Origin: Trichomonas tenax
Taxonomy: Eukaryota; Parabasalia; Trichomonadida; Trichomonadidae
Direction of reading: 5' to 3'
Assembly: GCA_023091735.1 (NCBI GenBank)
Contig: JALKBU010000179.1
Location: 1-64,000, forward strand
DNA: 64,000 nt
The notes under the pieces were generated by a model, which saw only the letters and a program-made list of their open reading frames with translations, had not been told where the DNA came from and made no database searches. This document shows, one piece after another, positions 27,930 to 40,000 of the stretch (its first letter is position 1; each line of letters begins with the position of its first letter). The position numbers were made by a program, and so were the translations under genes.

Positions 27930-30673
27930 CTCAGTTCTTTATATATTGTTTGTTAAACACCTATTTTATAATCATAGTGTGATTATCAAATTTAATTTTT
28001 TTTTAAATAAATATATGATAAGAATGACAATGGCTTCCTAGAATGAACTCATTTTAGACAATTTTGCACCTTCATTCTATAAATAAACTTTATGATTAAT
28101 GAAATTATTTTTCATTAAAATTTATGATATTAAAAGCAAAGTACATTGTATTTCATCAAATATAAAGATATGGATATAATGAAACATAGAGTTCTGGGTA
28201 ATATTTTGAAATCAAGTGATTTTCGTTCTTTTTTTGATGCACACAACGCCACAAGGAGCACTACCTCCCTGTATTGCTATGACTTTTGTTGTGTATTTGC
28301 TGACAATGATATTTCTGTCACTTTTACAATTTTTCCGCCAAATATTTTTGTTAACATATGTTTTTGCTTCGTATATAATATGTGTATATATTTTGAAAAT
28401 AAATTGCTGAATTAAAATAGCTCTAAGTCTCTATTTCAATGAAAAAATGCAACAAAAGTATTTATGATTAAAAAAATTAAATAATCTTTTGTTAAAAAGG
28501 GTGAGATAAAGCTGAATGCGATGATGATAATATGATGGCTTATCACCTGCATATGTATCCTATTAAATATCAATACCCAATCTGTTCATTTTTAGTAATC
28601 CTGATTTTATCTCGTTATTATTCACTTGATTTGTCCATTCTCAACGCAACCAAATCAGTGTCTACTAAATGTTGGACTTACAGGATAAAAATGTGTTGCT
28701 TTTTATTCGCAAAATATTTAATCTTAATTTGCAACCCTTACTTTTCATCCACACAGCATGCAAACAACATGAGTAATGATAACCCGTCAGTTAACATCAA
28801 AATAAATCAAGACATTTTTTTGATATAATATTGAATAATATATTTTTCATGCTTTATATATCCACAGCATTTTAGATGGGAAAATTTTTCATTTGCCACC
28901 AAAATTAGACCTTAAATATTCATACTGGTGGAGAAAAATCGAGATGTTTGAGTAGACGTAGAAAATTCAGTGACGCCTGATCTCCATCAACTGCAAAGTC
29001 GAACATTTTGCAGTTTTTTAAACACAAGGTTGTAATTAAACAACATTATATATCGTCGAAAACATTGAACTGAATTTATTTTCGCATCTTTATATAAATA
29101 CTTCGCCAAATATCCACTCATAAATGATATATACAATCAAATACCTGCTCAAACATTTGTTTTTCCAGAAAAAAAATACATACATCATACTTTTCATATT
29201 TTATTATCACATAAGCATTAAAAATTGTTATTATTATTACAGTACAAATCCGTCAGTTAGAAGAATACTAAAAGAATTTCGCATCAATGACCATCATCAA
29301 AAGCATATCGTTGAATGACATAGTATAGATGAACATCTGGTCTCAAAGATAGTTTATGATCATTTGTTATTCGATTTGAAATTCCGCTACAATCCCAATG
29401 TAAAGATTTAAAGAAAATATCAACATTGAGAATATATTTACTCATTTTCAACAATGAATTAAACAGAAATAAATCGTGGTGATTCAATTGAATGAAATGT
29501 TTAATAATAAAGATTGATTGATGCAATATCATAATGATAAAAATCCAAATGTGACTTATGATATCATGTGATGATTACCGACAACAATGGCTTATTCTAT
29601 GATTTATAATATTATAATATTCGAAGCAAATCTGAAAAATGGTCGAAATCTAATTTCGATTTTAGTTTTTAGAATCATAAACAGATAGCAATATACATCA
29701 GATAGCAGGCAATGTGAGCAAACTCTCCAGAACAACAATTCTCGGTATTATTTGATCATATTTTTATTAAATTTTACTTTCTAGCACTAACAAGCTCAAG
29801 AATTACATCTGAAAATGCTGAAACCTGATTTGTGATAGACAAACAATATAAAGAGTTTATAAGATTAAAATTCGTAATCAATATTGTTAACATTATAACA
29901 GATTTCTGAAACATGATTTAAATGACAGAGTTTTAAATAATGTTATAAGTGCAATGCCTCAAATAATGAAAATTTTTTTGAATAAAAAATATTTCAAAGT
30001 TGTAGACTGTTCTCATGATATATTATAAAACTGATCAACTATAGTTTAAAATGAAGATTGAGAATTCTCCACATCAATAATAATTTTTATCACCGAAATA
30101 TGATTGCCAACAACATCATGACATAACGGACACAGGACAATTCGATCATATTCACAAGCAAAAGCTTCAATCGGCTGATCAACACTATTTTTCAAATTTA
30201 AGAAATCAATCGTATCATTCCATGGCATTGCCAATTGATATATTTTTTGAAATGCTAACTACCCACAAAGGAAAAAGGCCAGAAAAAGAAAAAATATTTC
30301 ACTTCAAAAATGATGGATCGTATTAAGCTAGGATGTTGCCATTCTATATTAATCTTGATATGCTTCATATTAACAAATGCCACAAAGCCGAAAAAGCAAA
30401 AAATGATTTTTTGAGTAATTTCATCAAATATTGACATGATGGATATATATAATTTACGATATATTAACAAAATCCAAAGGCAAAATGGCTCAACAAGCAA
30501 AAAATTAATTTCGAAATTTTTAAAAAATCCACAAAAAAGGCGTTTTGAAGTTAAAAACAGTCACCATTCATGTTATAGATTACAGATAAAATAATAAAAA
30601 GGCCGTAAAAATATTTCACTCCGACGGTTTGTGTGAAAAAAAATTTACGTAGCGGTTAGATTAGAATTAATAA
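27930..30673. other. 2.7 kb gene-poor region
   Basis: No convincing gene. A minus-strand frame at 30228-30046 (MPWNDTIDFLNLKNS to SSF) has a protein-like core with CPLCHDVVGNH and may be a gene fragment, possibly from an ankyrin-type family, but I cannot support it further. 29570-29663 is a diverged copy of 50812-50932. Around 30255-30625 short GGCCRKAAAAAGAAAAAATATTT-like words recur. Confidence 0.35.
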
Positions 30674-31294
30674 ATGGCGGACCAACCGATCCAATTTAAA
30701 TTCATTGTCATTGGCTGCTCTGGTGCCGGCAAAACGAGCATCCTTAGGCGTCTTGTCGAGAACAAGTTCGTCAAAGGAACACAATCCACAGTTGGTATTG
30801 AATATTTCACACACATCACAACAATCAATGGACGCACAATTAAAATGATGATCTGGGATACAGCCGGTTAGGAACGTTTCTACACTATTGCTAAGGCTTA
30901 TTTCAGGTCTGCTCTCGGTGTTGTTCTCGTTTTCGATATCACCGATAGAAAGAGCTTCGACCAACTTCCTCGCTGGCTCAGAGATGCTCGCATGGAGGCT
31001 GATCCACACTGCTCTGTTATTCTTGTCGGTAATAAGTCAGATCTTGCCGCTAACAGAGTTGTTTCTAAAGAGGAAGCAGAAGAATTCGCTAGAACACACG
31101 AACTTCAGTATATCGAAACATCAGCTCTCGAAAATACCTGCATCGAAGAGACATTCATCAAGACAGGCGCTGACCTTCTTCGTAAGGTTGGCACTGGCGA
31201 AATTGCTGCTGCTGTTACACCACCAGGCAGTGTTCAGGGCAGTGTTAATGTTACAGACACTAAGAAGAATGGTAAGAGAGAGAGTTGCTGCTAA
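30674..31294 (+). CDS. Rab GTPase with in-frame TAG at the catalytic Gln
   Basis: Continuous frame of 206 codons plus TAA, broken only by TAG at 30869-30871 (codon 66). P-loop GCSGAGKT at 14-21, switch I with TVGIEYF, WDTAG at 61-65, then TAG exactly where Rabs have Gln, then ERFYTIAKAYFRSA. NKSD at 120-123, ETSAL near 150, and a C-terminal CC for geranylgeranylation. Family closest to Rab2/4/14-type. Everything on both sides is intact, with the codon choice of an expressed gene. A single C-to-T change from CAG would give TAG. Read literally, the product is a 65-residue stub without nucleotide-base-binding motifs. Alternatives are a fresh pseudogene, a sequence error, or TAG decoded as Gln. 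Confidence 0.75.
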
Positions 31295-31765
31295 AATCCA
31301 CAGTGCCTCATCGTTTTTAGGTTAAAATTAAAATTGATACTTTCAGATTACTACATGCATAACAAAAACAATTATTTACTATTCATTAAAAATTGTTGTG
31401 GATTTGTTTTAATTTTTTTTCTTTACCCAATGCATATAATAGCTTATGGCTGTCCATTTAACACGATGGATGGACCGAAATGATCAAGGTTGAAGTTGAT
31501 CGTGTATTTCGATTTTATAATTCCGTTATTTTTGGGTTTCAAGCAAAAATAATTTAATAGTTTTGCATTGCTGGACTTTGTTAATATGAATAATAGGACG
31601 ATTCAATGGAAATAGCAAATTTTTAATTCCCCATGGAAAATAATTAAGAAGAATTAATAGCTGTTAGTTAAAGTTTAAGACCAGATAATATCAGTTTATT
31701 TGAATATCAACAAATTAACAAATATATTTGTTCGCAGAATATTAAATGTAATTGCGGTAATAGGA
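31295..31765. other. Intergenic between convergent genes
   Basis: AT-rich 3' flanks of the Rab and phosphatase genes; no gene or repeat seen. Confidence 0.45.
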
Positions 31766-32686
31766 TTACAAGAAATATCCTGATTGTGGAAGCTCTGCTG
31801 GTATTTTCCTCTCAGACGCAGGACATGGTTCAAATAATACAAGTTCGTTTTCGCCTTGGCCCTTATATTTCATTACACTGGCCTGATTTCCACTACGGTA
31901 CATGTAGTTAGGAGCTGACCAAACGTTGACAAGCAATCCATTGAAATACCACTCGTATCCCTTCATAACTAACTGGTGGGAGCGTGTGATGAAGCGAAGG
32001 CTGTTATTATAGCAGAATTCTTGGGTTGGCTTCTCGCCGAATAAGTGGCCAGCACCACGTGGGTTGGAGCTCCAGCATCCTTCGTCAGGATCACTCCAAG
32101 TGAGATCAGCGAATGGGCCAGAAGCTGGGACATCCTCGACACGATAGATAGAGTTAATTTTGTCGATTAACGGAATTTCTGGTGACAATCCGCCATGTGT
32201 AGAGAAAATTTCGCCGTCGATCAGGGCACAATAAGGAAGCAAATCGAACACCTCGTTGCAGAGGCTCCAAACGCCGCTATGTCCGTATGTCTGAAGGCAC
32301 TCTGCGAAGAAACCGTACATTTGGTTGACTTGTCTGCATTCGTGGTTTCCACGGAGCAAGTAAACATTTCCTGGATATCTGAGCTTGAGTGCAGCTAAGT
32401 AAGCAAATGTTAAAAGTGAATAATAACCGCGATCAACGTAATCGCCCATAAACAAGTATTTTGTAGAAGCTGGATCACCGCCAGCCTTGAAAAGTTCGAA
32501 GACATCGTAGAGTTGACCATGAACGTCTCCGCAAATAGTAATTGGCGAAGAAAGTTCAATTAAATTGCTCTCGCATGTAAGAACTTCCATGAGCTTCATC
32601 ATGAGGCCAACAAAAATCCCTTCTTCGAGGTTTTCACCGCGGCGTATCGTCGCTATAACTTCATCAAGATCAAACTCGTTTACCAT
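31766..32686 (-). CDS. PP2A-like serine/threonine phosphatase catalytic subunit
   Basis: 306 residues, ATG at 32686, TAA stop. All PPP-family signatures are present: GDVHG at 53-57 (metal-binding D54 and H56), GDYVDRG at 81-87 and RGNHE at 112-116, with the later HGG and the RSHQ/SAPNY segments. Length and the C-terminal YFL ending match the PP2A/PP4/PP6 subgroup, whose C-terminal Leu is carboxymethylated, rather than PP1. The substitution of SYRS-like residues near NYMYRSGN is normal for the group. Dephosphorylates Ser/Thr with regulatory partners in the cytosol or nucleus. Which of PP2A, PP4 or PP6 cannot be fixed by eye. Confidence 0.9.
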   Translation of the reverse strand: MVNEFDLDEVIATIRRGENLEEGIFVGLMMKLMEVLTCESNLIELSSPITICGDVHGQLYDVFELFKAGGDPASTKYLFMGDYVDRGYYSLLTFAYLAALKLRYPGNVYLLRGNHECRQVNQMYGFFAECLQTYGHSGVWSLCNEVFDLLPYCALIDGEIFSTHGGLSPEIPLIDKINSIYRVEDVPASGPFADLTWSDPDEGCWSSNPRGAGHLFGEKPTQEFCYNNSLRFITRSHQLVMKGYEWYFNGLLVNVWSAPNYMYRSGNQASVMKYKGQGENELVLFEPCPASERKIPAELPQSGYFL

Positions 32687-33963
32687 CTAAAAAATTTCAT
32701 GTCACTTTTTTGAGCCCAATTTTGTTATTTTTTTCGCCTGCCAGTGTTTATATTTTGGAAGCATTCATTGTGTTAATCTTAAGTTCTAAGATTTTTCCAA
32801 AATTAATAAATTTTTCAAATTTTGATCGGCTTGTCTAAAATTGATACGCAAAGTCGGAGAAACTCGTTTTTTAACTCACTGGATTAACTTCTTGCTATGT
32901 TATTGAACCCCAATGTACAAAATCATGTTGTGCATGATATATTAAAGAATTAGCTAACAAAGTCTATATTTCATTAAAATATTAGTTATATCTTGCATCA
33001 AAAACATTGATTTTCCATGATGTGCTTTACTCATTATAATATAATATATTCCCATTGTATAGCATTTTTATAACGTAAAATATGTTGTTGTCGATGATAA
33101 ATAGGTAAATCTTATCACAAATATGCTTTTTTCGGAAAAAAATATTCCAAGTGTTCACACATAAGCTCTGTGTGTTATTCACTCAAAAAATGTCACATTT
33201 ATCTTCTTTTCAATTTTTCCCCCTCTATTCTTCACAATTTAATAAACTTTTCAAATTTAGCAGCGCAAACAAAAGTCATCATTATTTTTGGGAGTTCGTG
33301 ACATAACTTTATTTTATAAAGATTTTTATCGCTTGAATTTTTCATCAGGATATTGATTGGCTGCATCATATAAAACTCTATATTTATTCATGCTTTTGAA
33401 TTTTCCCTATTCTAGATTGATATCAAAAGAAAATACTGACAATAATGTGAAATTTAAATGTTTTCTTTAGATACATCACAAAACACGGATATGACGTGTA
33501 ATATAATTATAGAAGCTGAAGATTCTATTAATTATGGGGTTCAGTTTCTGTAAATTTGTTAAGATATTAAAGTTCTAAAAAAGAAAACAAAGTATTGGTA
33601 TTACAACAATTGACGTATAGCTTCTAAAGACGATTTCCAAGAATGCTGCAATCCATTAAACATCATGCGAAAGAAGCATTAATAAAAGAAGATGTGTAAG
33701 ATAATATGACATGTAAATGCATCTTTGTCATGTAAATATAAACAAAATAAGATATTCGAATTTTACCGGGATTATATTGCAAAAAGTAAAATCGTTTCGA
33801 CATAGATTATTAATCCAAAATCACTAGAAAAAGGTAATTTATTGAATTACAAAACCGTTTTTACTTTACAATAATCGGTATCTCATAGAAATTTTAACTA
33901 TATGTTTTATAAAGCAATACTGAACGATTTTGCCTTTTGTGGGCAATCAAATTTTTTAGAAAA
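32687..33963. promoter_or_regulatory. Intergenic region with tandem TGNCATGTAAA motifs
   Basis: Mostly featureless AT-rich DNA. Two motif copies, TGACATGTAAA (33707-33717) and TGTCATGTAAA (33726-33736), lie 19 bases apart, about 230-260 bases before the 14-3-3 start. Confidence 0.4.
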
Positions 33964-34653
33964 ATGACCGACGCCGAAAGCGACTTGACTTTTATGGTAC
34001 AGAAGGCTTTAGAGCTCGGCCGATACGATGATGCTGTGAGTTTCTCCAGGCAGCTCATTCAGATCAATCCTTCCTTGAACCATGACCAGAGAATATTTTT
34101 ATCTTCGTCATATCATGAAGCTGTTTCTCGCAGGAGGCAGGATGTACTCATGTTGACGCAGTGCATAGAAGCCATAATAGAAGAGGATAAAAAATTAATG
34201 CTTGAAGAAATTGTTAATAGACTACGCGCGAACATTCATGATTATTGCATGGATATTATTCAAATAGCAAACGAACTTTTACTGCCGGCCTCTGATTCCC
34301 CCATTACAACTGTGTTTTATGAAAAAATGAAAGCAGATTATTTTAGATATGATTCAGAAGTTCAAGTTGGTGATCTCAAGCTGCAATCGGCACAGAATGC
34401 AGAAAATTGTTATAAGAGGGCGATTTCTTTGGCGAGAGATGTGATTCAGCCATCTCATCCTGTACACTTAGGAATCATTCTTAACTATTGCGTATATTTA
34501 GTCGATATCAAAAATGATATATCTTCAGCTAGAAATATTACACAAAACGCAATCAGAGCTGCTGAAGATTGCGAAGAACAGTTTAAGCCAGATTCTGATA
34601 TTTGTATTAGGCTTCTACAGGAAAACTTAGAGATATGGAGTGAACAAATATAA
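33964..34653 (+). CDS. 14-3-3 protein
   Basis: 229 residues from the ATG at 33964 (MTDAESDLTF); a longer frame upstream starts at a non-ATG codon. All-helical. The best landmark is VFYEKMKADYFRYDSEV at about 117-133, where Arg and Tyr of FRY are the phosphate-binding pair of 14-3-3. SHPVHLGIILNYCVYL near 170-185 corresponds to the conserved HP.RLGLALNFSVF helix, and LLQENLEIW near the C-terminus to LLRDNLTLW. Basic residues for the pocket on helix 3 appear as SRRRQD near 58. Function: binds phosphoserine/threonine motifs in client proteins, as a dimer, in the cytoplasm. The N-terminal helices are divergent. Confidence 0.9.
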   Translation: MTDAESDLTFMVQKALELGRYDDAVSFSRQLIQINPSLNHDQRIFLSSSYHEAVSRRRQDVLMLTQCIEAIIEEDKKLMLEEIVNRLRANIHDYCMDIIQIANELLLPASDSPITTVFYEKMKADYFRYDSEVQVGDLKLQSAQNAENCYKRAISLARDVIQPSHPVHLGIILNYCVYLVDIKNDISSARNITQNAIRAAEDCEEQFKPDSDICIRLLQENLEIWSEQI

Positions 34654-34931
34654 GAGAAGTTGTTCTTATATCATTTCATTTTTAATAGTTTAGATAACAA
34701 TATCGTTATAAAGTTGTATTATATCAATAAATCACTTTTATCATCACTTGGTTTAATACTAGTCATCATTATATGCTTGAATAATATAAATTAATTTTAT
34801 TCCTTATATGAAAATCTATATATCATACAAAATAGTATTAAACCATACATACAGTTACCTAAACACACATATCTTTTGCTTCCTGAAGCTTATTTCTAAT
34901 ATATTAATATTTTTTTTTTGAAATCTTAAAA
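34654..34931. other. Intergenic between convergent genes
   Basis: 278 AT-rich bases; nothing recognised. Confidence 0.4.
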
Positions 34932-35717
34932 TTAAAGATCTGGCTGTGCAGCAAGCATATACGTTTCTACATATCCTTCATTCGTCCCCATTCTCAGCTT
35001 CATCAATCCATTTTGACCCCAGATTGGTCCAAAAGCATTTTGGACAATCCAGTACTGTGTTCCATTCTCAAGGGTACCCCAGCCATGGATTTCAACTGTG
35101 TGGTTCGCTTGATCATCATATGTTGAAGAATCAATTGAAGATGTGTAAAGACCATCTCTGTACCAAATAAAACGATAATCGCTGACAATTGAAGCGCTAA
35201 GTGGTCCTTCGAGCATAATTCCTTTTTTAATGTTATCAATTCCGATATAGTGTTTTGTGCTTCGTTTCTTGGCGTAGTATAGTTTCATTGTTTTGTCGTT
35301 CACACATTGAGTGCAAACTTTTGGATTATGCGTTTTAATATTTCTCCATGGTTGACATTCAATATCTGGAACACCATGTTGTTCCAAGTAATAGAACACA
35401 GCTTTTTCATTTCCTCCACCACATCCTAAATTAAATAAATCGCATGAAATTATATATTGTGCTGAAAATTGCATTCTTTTGCGTAAAGCTCTGCAGTAAC
35501 GGTGTGCAAGTGTTTTAATAGCTGAGTAAACGTAACAACATCCGCAGTTTTGAATTAATGGACCAAAATCGCATTCTGGGTACTCTTCTAGGAAATTATA
35601 GTACGGAGGAAGCTCCACTGAGACATTGCTGAAATCTGCGAGCATCGTGTGGTTCAAATTTCTAATGAAAAGAAGAAATGAAATAAACATATTAATAATT
35701 TCCACTTTTATTCTCAT
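34932..35717 (-). CDS. Papain-family (C1) cysteine protease, cathepsin B-like
   Basis: 261 residues from the ATG at 35717 (MRIKVEIINMFISFLL), which gives a signal peptide; ATG at 35690 is an alternative. The catalytic Cys lies in QNCGCCYVYSA at about 56-66 (the family has QGxCGSCWAF), His in NHTVEIHGWG near 203, and Asn in WIVQNAFGPIWG near 226. The Gln of the oxyanion hole is kept. Departures are CGCCY for CGSCW and NAF for NSW. There is hardly any propeptide between signal and mature part. A Gly-rich LGCGGGNE segment is as in C1A enzymes. Trichomonads secrete many C1 proteases used in nutrition and host interaction. It is probably active but divergent. Confidence 0.8.
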   Translation of the reverse strand: MRIKVEIINMFISFLLFIRNLNHTMLADFSNVSVELPPYYNFLEEYPECDFGPLIQNCGCCYVYSAIKTLAHRYCRALRKRMQFSAQYIISCDLFNLGCGGGNEKAVFYYLEQHGVPDIECQPWRNIKTHNPKVCTQCVNDKTMKLYYAKKRSTKHYIGIDNIKKGIMLEGPLSASIVSDYRFIWYRDGLYTSSIDSSTYDDQANHTVEIHGWGTLENGTQYWIVQNAFGPIWGQNGLMKLRMGTNEGYVETYMLAAQPDL

Positions 35718-36089
35718 TATCAACTTTTTTCGAAAACAATGAATATCAAAAATCAAATATTGTTATTCAAAATACATAATATGTTCAATGAGAAGAGTTT
35801 ATTTTCTAAATATGAAGAATTTTAAATGATATCAATTTTAATCTCAAATTCAATTCATAAAATCTTTCGATAAATTAAACAGTCTAAAATAAAAAAGATA
35901 GTCTGCCTTCTGTTATATAATAACGCATTCAATGTATCAATATCATTAGTGCCCTTCAGGAGTTATTAATGAAGAAATATCTACGAGAATATATAATTTT
36001 CTAAAGAGAACATTTGGTCATCTAAAGTAATGTCATATATGAATGCAGTTATATAATTTTCATTGCATTATGATTCTCGAAATATAAAA
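35718..36089. other. Intergenic, nothing recognised
   Basis: AT-rich, with no gene, repeat or motif noted. Confidence 0.4.
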
Positions 36090-36650
36090 TTATTTAAGCA
36101 TTGAGATTGGTTTTTGATTATTATTCTCTTGAATCACTTTGATAAAGTTGTCGGCAATTTCTATTGATTCGAAAGTAAATAGCGCAATAACATTATTTTG
36201 TGTTTTGTCAACTAGATTAATTTGTACTGATTTTGTATTTGTTGTATTATACTTTGGAGTGCATTTTTCTGGGATGCTCAATTCTATCGTCTGACCTGTT
36301 TCTGGTATAATTTTGATCACTAATTTCACGAATAATTTTTGTATAGAGCAGTTTGCATTTGCGTAAACATTCTTAGTCAATCCTCCATTGGCTGCTATCG
36401 TTATATTTGCTGAAACCTTTTCGTCGAATAATTTATTCATTGATTTAATTTTCGTATTTTGTCCTAATTGCGTTCCTCCATTTTCCGGTTCGAAGGCAAC
36501 GTCAATAGGCTGATAAGCAGGAAATTTTGCTCCGGTTCCGAATGTAAATAACAATCTTGGGTTAATTCTAGTTGTTGGTAATGGGTTTTGTTCACCATTG
36601 GGTAGGTTTGGTGCCTTGATGTTAATTTTTAAATTTGTTTTCATGTTCAT
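36090..36650 (-). CDS. Unknown 186-residue protein
   Basis: ATG at 36650, TAA stop. The sequence is beta-rich with several Asn/Thr/Pro segments: a proline- and glycine-containing N-terminal third (LPNGEQNPLPTTRINPR), then alternating hydrophobic strands (KLFVKLVIKIIPETGQTIEL) and a closing amphipathic helix (ESIEIADNFIKVIQEN). The strand-rich core plus C-terminal helix could be a PH-like fold, but this is only a shape argument. No signal peptide or membrane segment. It is divergent with the helicase gene and shares its motif-rich intergenic region. I cannot assign a function. Confidence 0.5.
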   Translation of the reverse strand: MNMKTNLKINIKAPNLPNGEQNPLPTTRINPRLLFTFGTGAKFPAYQPIDVAFEPENGGTQLGQNTKIKSMNKLFDEKVSANITIAANGGLTKNVYANANCSIQKLFVKLVIKIIPETGQTIELSIPEKCTPKYNTTNTKSVQINLVDKTQNNVIALFTFESIEIADNFIKVIQENNNQKPISMLK

Positions 36651-37042
36651 AGCTCTGAAGTCAAAAGATGATTTGAAGTCAAATTTTGACGCTTTACAAA
36701 AAATTTACATATCAAAATCAGATTTTTGACACGTAAATAGGCAAATTGCCAATATTTCAATCCACAAAATCATGTAGAATAACAAATTCCGTAAATTTCA
36801 AATCTCAAAATAATTTGTCAATTTGTGTCAAATTGCATAATTATCTGTCAAAAATGTAAAATTTTTGTTATATAATTAGCCTTTTGATAGTATTTTCATG
36901 TATTGTTACTTTTTGCTTTGTAAATTATAGAATTTACGAACTTATGTCATGTAATGTCAAAAAGATTTTTACATGACAAGTGTATCAAGACATTTCTTGC
37001 AGACAGAGTTGTTCAATTAAAATTCTCGAATTTACACAATCT
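36651..37042. promoter_or_regulatory. Divergent intergenic region with three RYGTAAA motifs
   Basis: TGACACGTAAA (36727-36737), TGTCATGTAA (36945-36954) and TTTACATGACA (36968-36978) fall between the unknown gene and the helicase. The last two lie 65-100 bases before the helicase ATG and form an inverted pair. Confidence 0.4.
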
Positions 37043-40000
37043 ATGAGCGAAATTATCAGCGAGGAATTGAAGAAAGAACTCGGTAATAACGCAGATGTCG
37101 TCATAGATCCTGAGCAAGGCGGTCAAGAACAGCAAAAACAGAAATTAAACAAGCATCAGCTCAGAAAATTGAGACAAAAGGAACTCAAAGACAAAGCGAT
37201 CTCAAACACAAACGAAAAAGCGAAACTGAAGAAAGAGAAACTTCGTGTACAACATGAAAAGAGCGCCAGACTTAATGACGTCATTGCTTCATATGTTCAA
37301 AACAAAGTTGACGATCAAACAAAGGAAATTCTGATGCCATCTTCGAGTGTGGGTGTCAGAAAGACAGAAAATCAGCTTTACAAAGAAGCATTACATCTCC
37401 GAGAATTAAATCTTCCTTACGACAAAGAAATCATCGAGAAAGTCGAAAAGAAGAAGGAAAAGGCTGAAAAAATCGCATCAATGCCCGCTTTTATTCCAAT
37501 TCAACCAGCAATCTCTGCCGCTGTTGAAGAAAAGCCTGTTGAGCCAACTTCAGCAGTTCCTCTTAAGCCATTCATACCACCTTCAAGACCAGAGCTTGAA
37601 AAACGCGACATTCCGAATAAAATTTCGATAAAAGACGCAAAACCGAATCAAACAGTGATGTTAAACAGATCACCAAACGTAGTAAAGCTCCGTAGTGAAC
37701 TTCCTATCATTGACAAGGAAACAAACATCATCGCACACTTACAAGAAAAAGATATTCTCATTGTTCAAGGTGACACAGGTTCTGGTAAGACAACACAGGT
37801 CCCACAGTTCCTCTATGAGGCCGGCTATGGCACATTCAAGACAAAAGGAAAAATCGTCATCACAGAGCCGAGAAGAGTCGCTGCAATTAATATGTCGAAG
37901 CGCGTTGCTTATGAAATGAATTTTAGGCACGGAGCTGAAGTTGGTTATCAGATTCGTGACCAGCACCTTCTTACGGATGCAACAATCATCAAATTCGTAA
38001 CAGATGGTGTTTTGCTCAAAGAATTAGAATCAGATTTATTATTATCGAGATATTCAGTTGTAATTATCGATGAAGCACACGAAAGAACAGTAAACACAGA
38101 TGTTCTTATTGGACTTCTCTCGAAGATCGTCAAGACGAGAAGAGAGCGCCATAATTCAGATCCAAAGCAAGAGCCGCTTAAATTGATCATTATGTCTGCA
38201 ACTTTGAGATCCGAGGACTTCACAAAGAACGAAAAACTTTTCGAAGAACCTCCAACAGAAGTTAAAGTCGAAGGAAAGATGTTCCCTGTTACGGACCAAT
38301 ATCTCATCAATACACCAAATCCAGAGAACGTCAACAAATACATAAAGAATCTCGTCGATCATCTTCACGAAACTCTTCCTGATGGATCAATTCTTGTTTT
38401 CGTTCCAGGAAAGTCCGACATCAACGAACTCGTTTCTTACTTCAGATCATTACCAACAGTTAAATTCGATAAATCAGAGCCTGCAAAGAAAGACTCAAAG
38501 ACTGAAGAAAAAACGCAAGTTGAAAATAAGAATGAAGGAGATGACAAAGAGACATTGGATGAAGATAGTTTTAATGATGACAAGAAGAACAGACAGAGAG
38601 CATTGCCACCAATTCCAAATCTCGAAGAAATGGTTACTGGTGTATTACCACCTGTGACAAGTCGCAAACCAATGCTCGTTCTTCCTCTTTACTCACTTTT
38701 GGATCCGCACGAGCAAGAGAAAGTTTTCGCAGACCCACCGAAGGATACGCGTGTCATTATATTCTCAACAAACGTTGCTGAAACATCACTGACAATTCCA
38801 GGAGTTCGTTATGTCGTTGACAGCGGTCTCGAGAAAGTCAGAGTTTATGATTTCTCCAAGCAAAATGTCAATTCTAGAGTTCAGTACATTTCCAAGGCCA
38901 GCGCAACACAGAGAATGGGTAGAGCAGGTAGAACAGCTAAAGGTTACTGCTTCAGATTGTACAGCAGAGAGTTTCAGAAGAATGCTTTCGAGGATTATTC
39001 TCCACCAGAAATTCTTAAGCGTCCAATCACTGAAGTTGTTCTTCTTCTTAAGTCAATGGGCCTCAACGACATCTCCAAGTTTCCATTCCCGACTGCCATC
39101 AACGAGGAGAACATCAACGCAAGTGAACTCATCCTTCAGCATCTTGGAGCGATCGAAACAGAAGGTCACAAAAAGATCACTTCTCTCGGCAAGACGATGG
39201 TTGGATTCCCATTGGATCCAAGGCTTGCAAAGGTATTGATCATGGCAAAGGCAAACAAACTGATCGACTATGCCGCAGTCATCGTTTCACTCCTCTCTGT
39301 TAGAGAACCATTTGAGAGAACAGATAAACAATCAAAAAACGCCATCGACATCGATCCGGACAGCTCCGACATTTTGTATGCAATGAAGATGTTCTGTGCT
39401 TGGCAGTGGACACCAGAGGAAGAGCGTGAGCAGTTCTGCATCGATAATCAGCTTCGTGCAAAGGCCATGGATGAAATACAGAACATCAGATATCAATTAT
39501 CGCGTTTGCTTAGAAAGAATAATGTCGAAATCGATGTTGGTCCTCTTGAACCAACAGATTCGAAGCAGGGCAACTTGTTGAGACAAGCAATTCTCTGCGG
39601 ATTCCCCGACCATGTAGCGAGATTCGTTAAAAACGCAGAATACGTTTTACTCGATGGATCCAAAGCATATTTGCCAGGTTTCTCTCAGCTGACAGAGCGG
39701 CCTCCGAAGTTTGTTGTTTACACAGATAGCGTCGTCAGCGAGGGACGCACAAGGCTCCAGGCGCCGTCAATGATCGCACCACAGTGGTTGATGCTTGTTG
39801 GATCACCTTTGTTCCTTGAGAAAACCACAAAGCAGACGCCATATTATGATGCGAAAAGTGACAGAGTTGTTGCAAAGACAGAGGGTGAATACAGGAACTA
39901 CGATAACAATGCTGTTCTTGTTGCAGGAAAGTGGCCTATTCCAGCTACGCCATGCGAAGTTACTGAGAACAAACACGATTTCTTCGCTCAAGCCCTTTTG

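Noticed and set aside
28146..28828. Several 60-100 codon frames as host genes
   Set aside because: They are hydrophobic, AT-driven and mutually overlapping, without domain or codon support.
30674..31294. Explaining the Rab TAG by an intron
   Set aside because: No bases need to be removed: the frame is continuous across the TAG with exact family length, and no trichomonad splice signals are seen.
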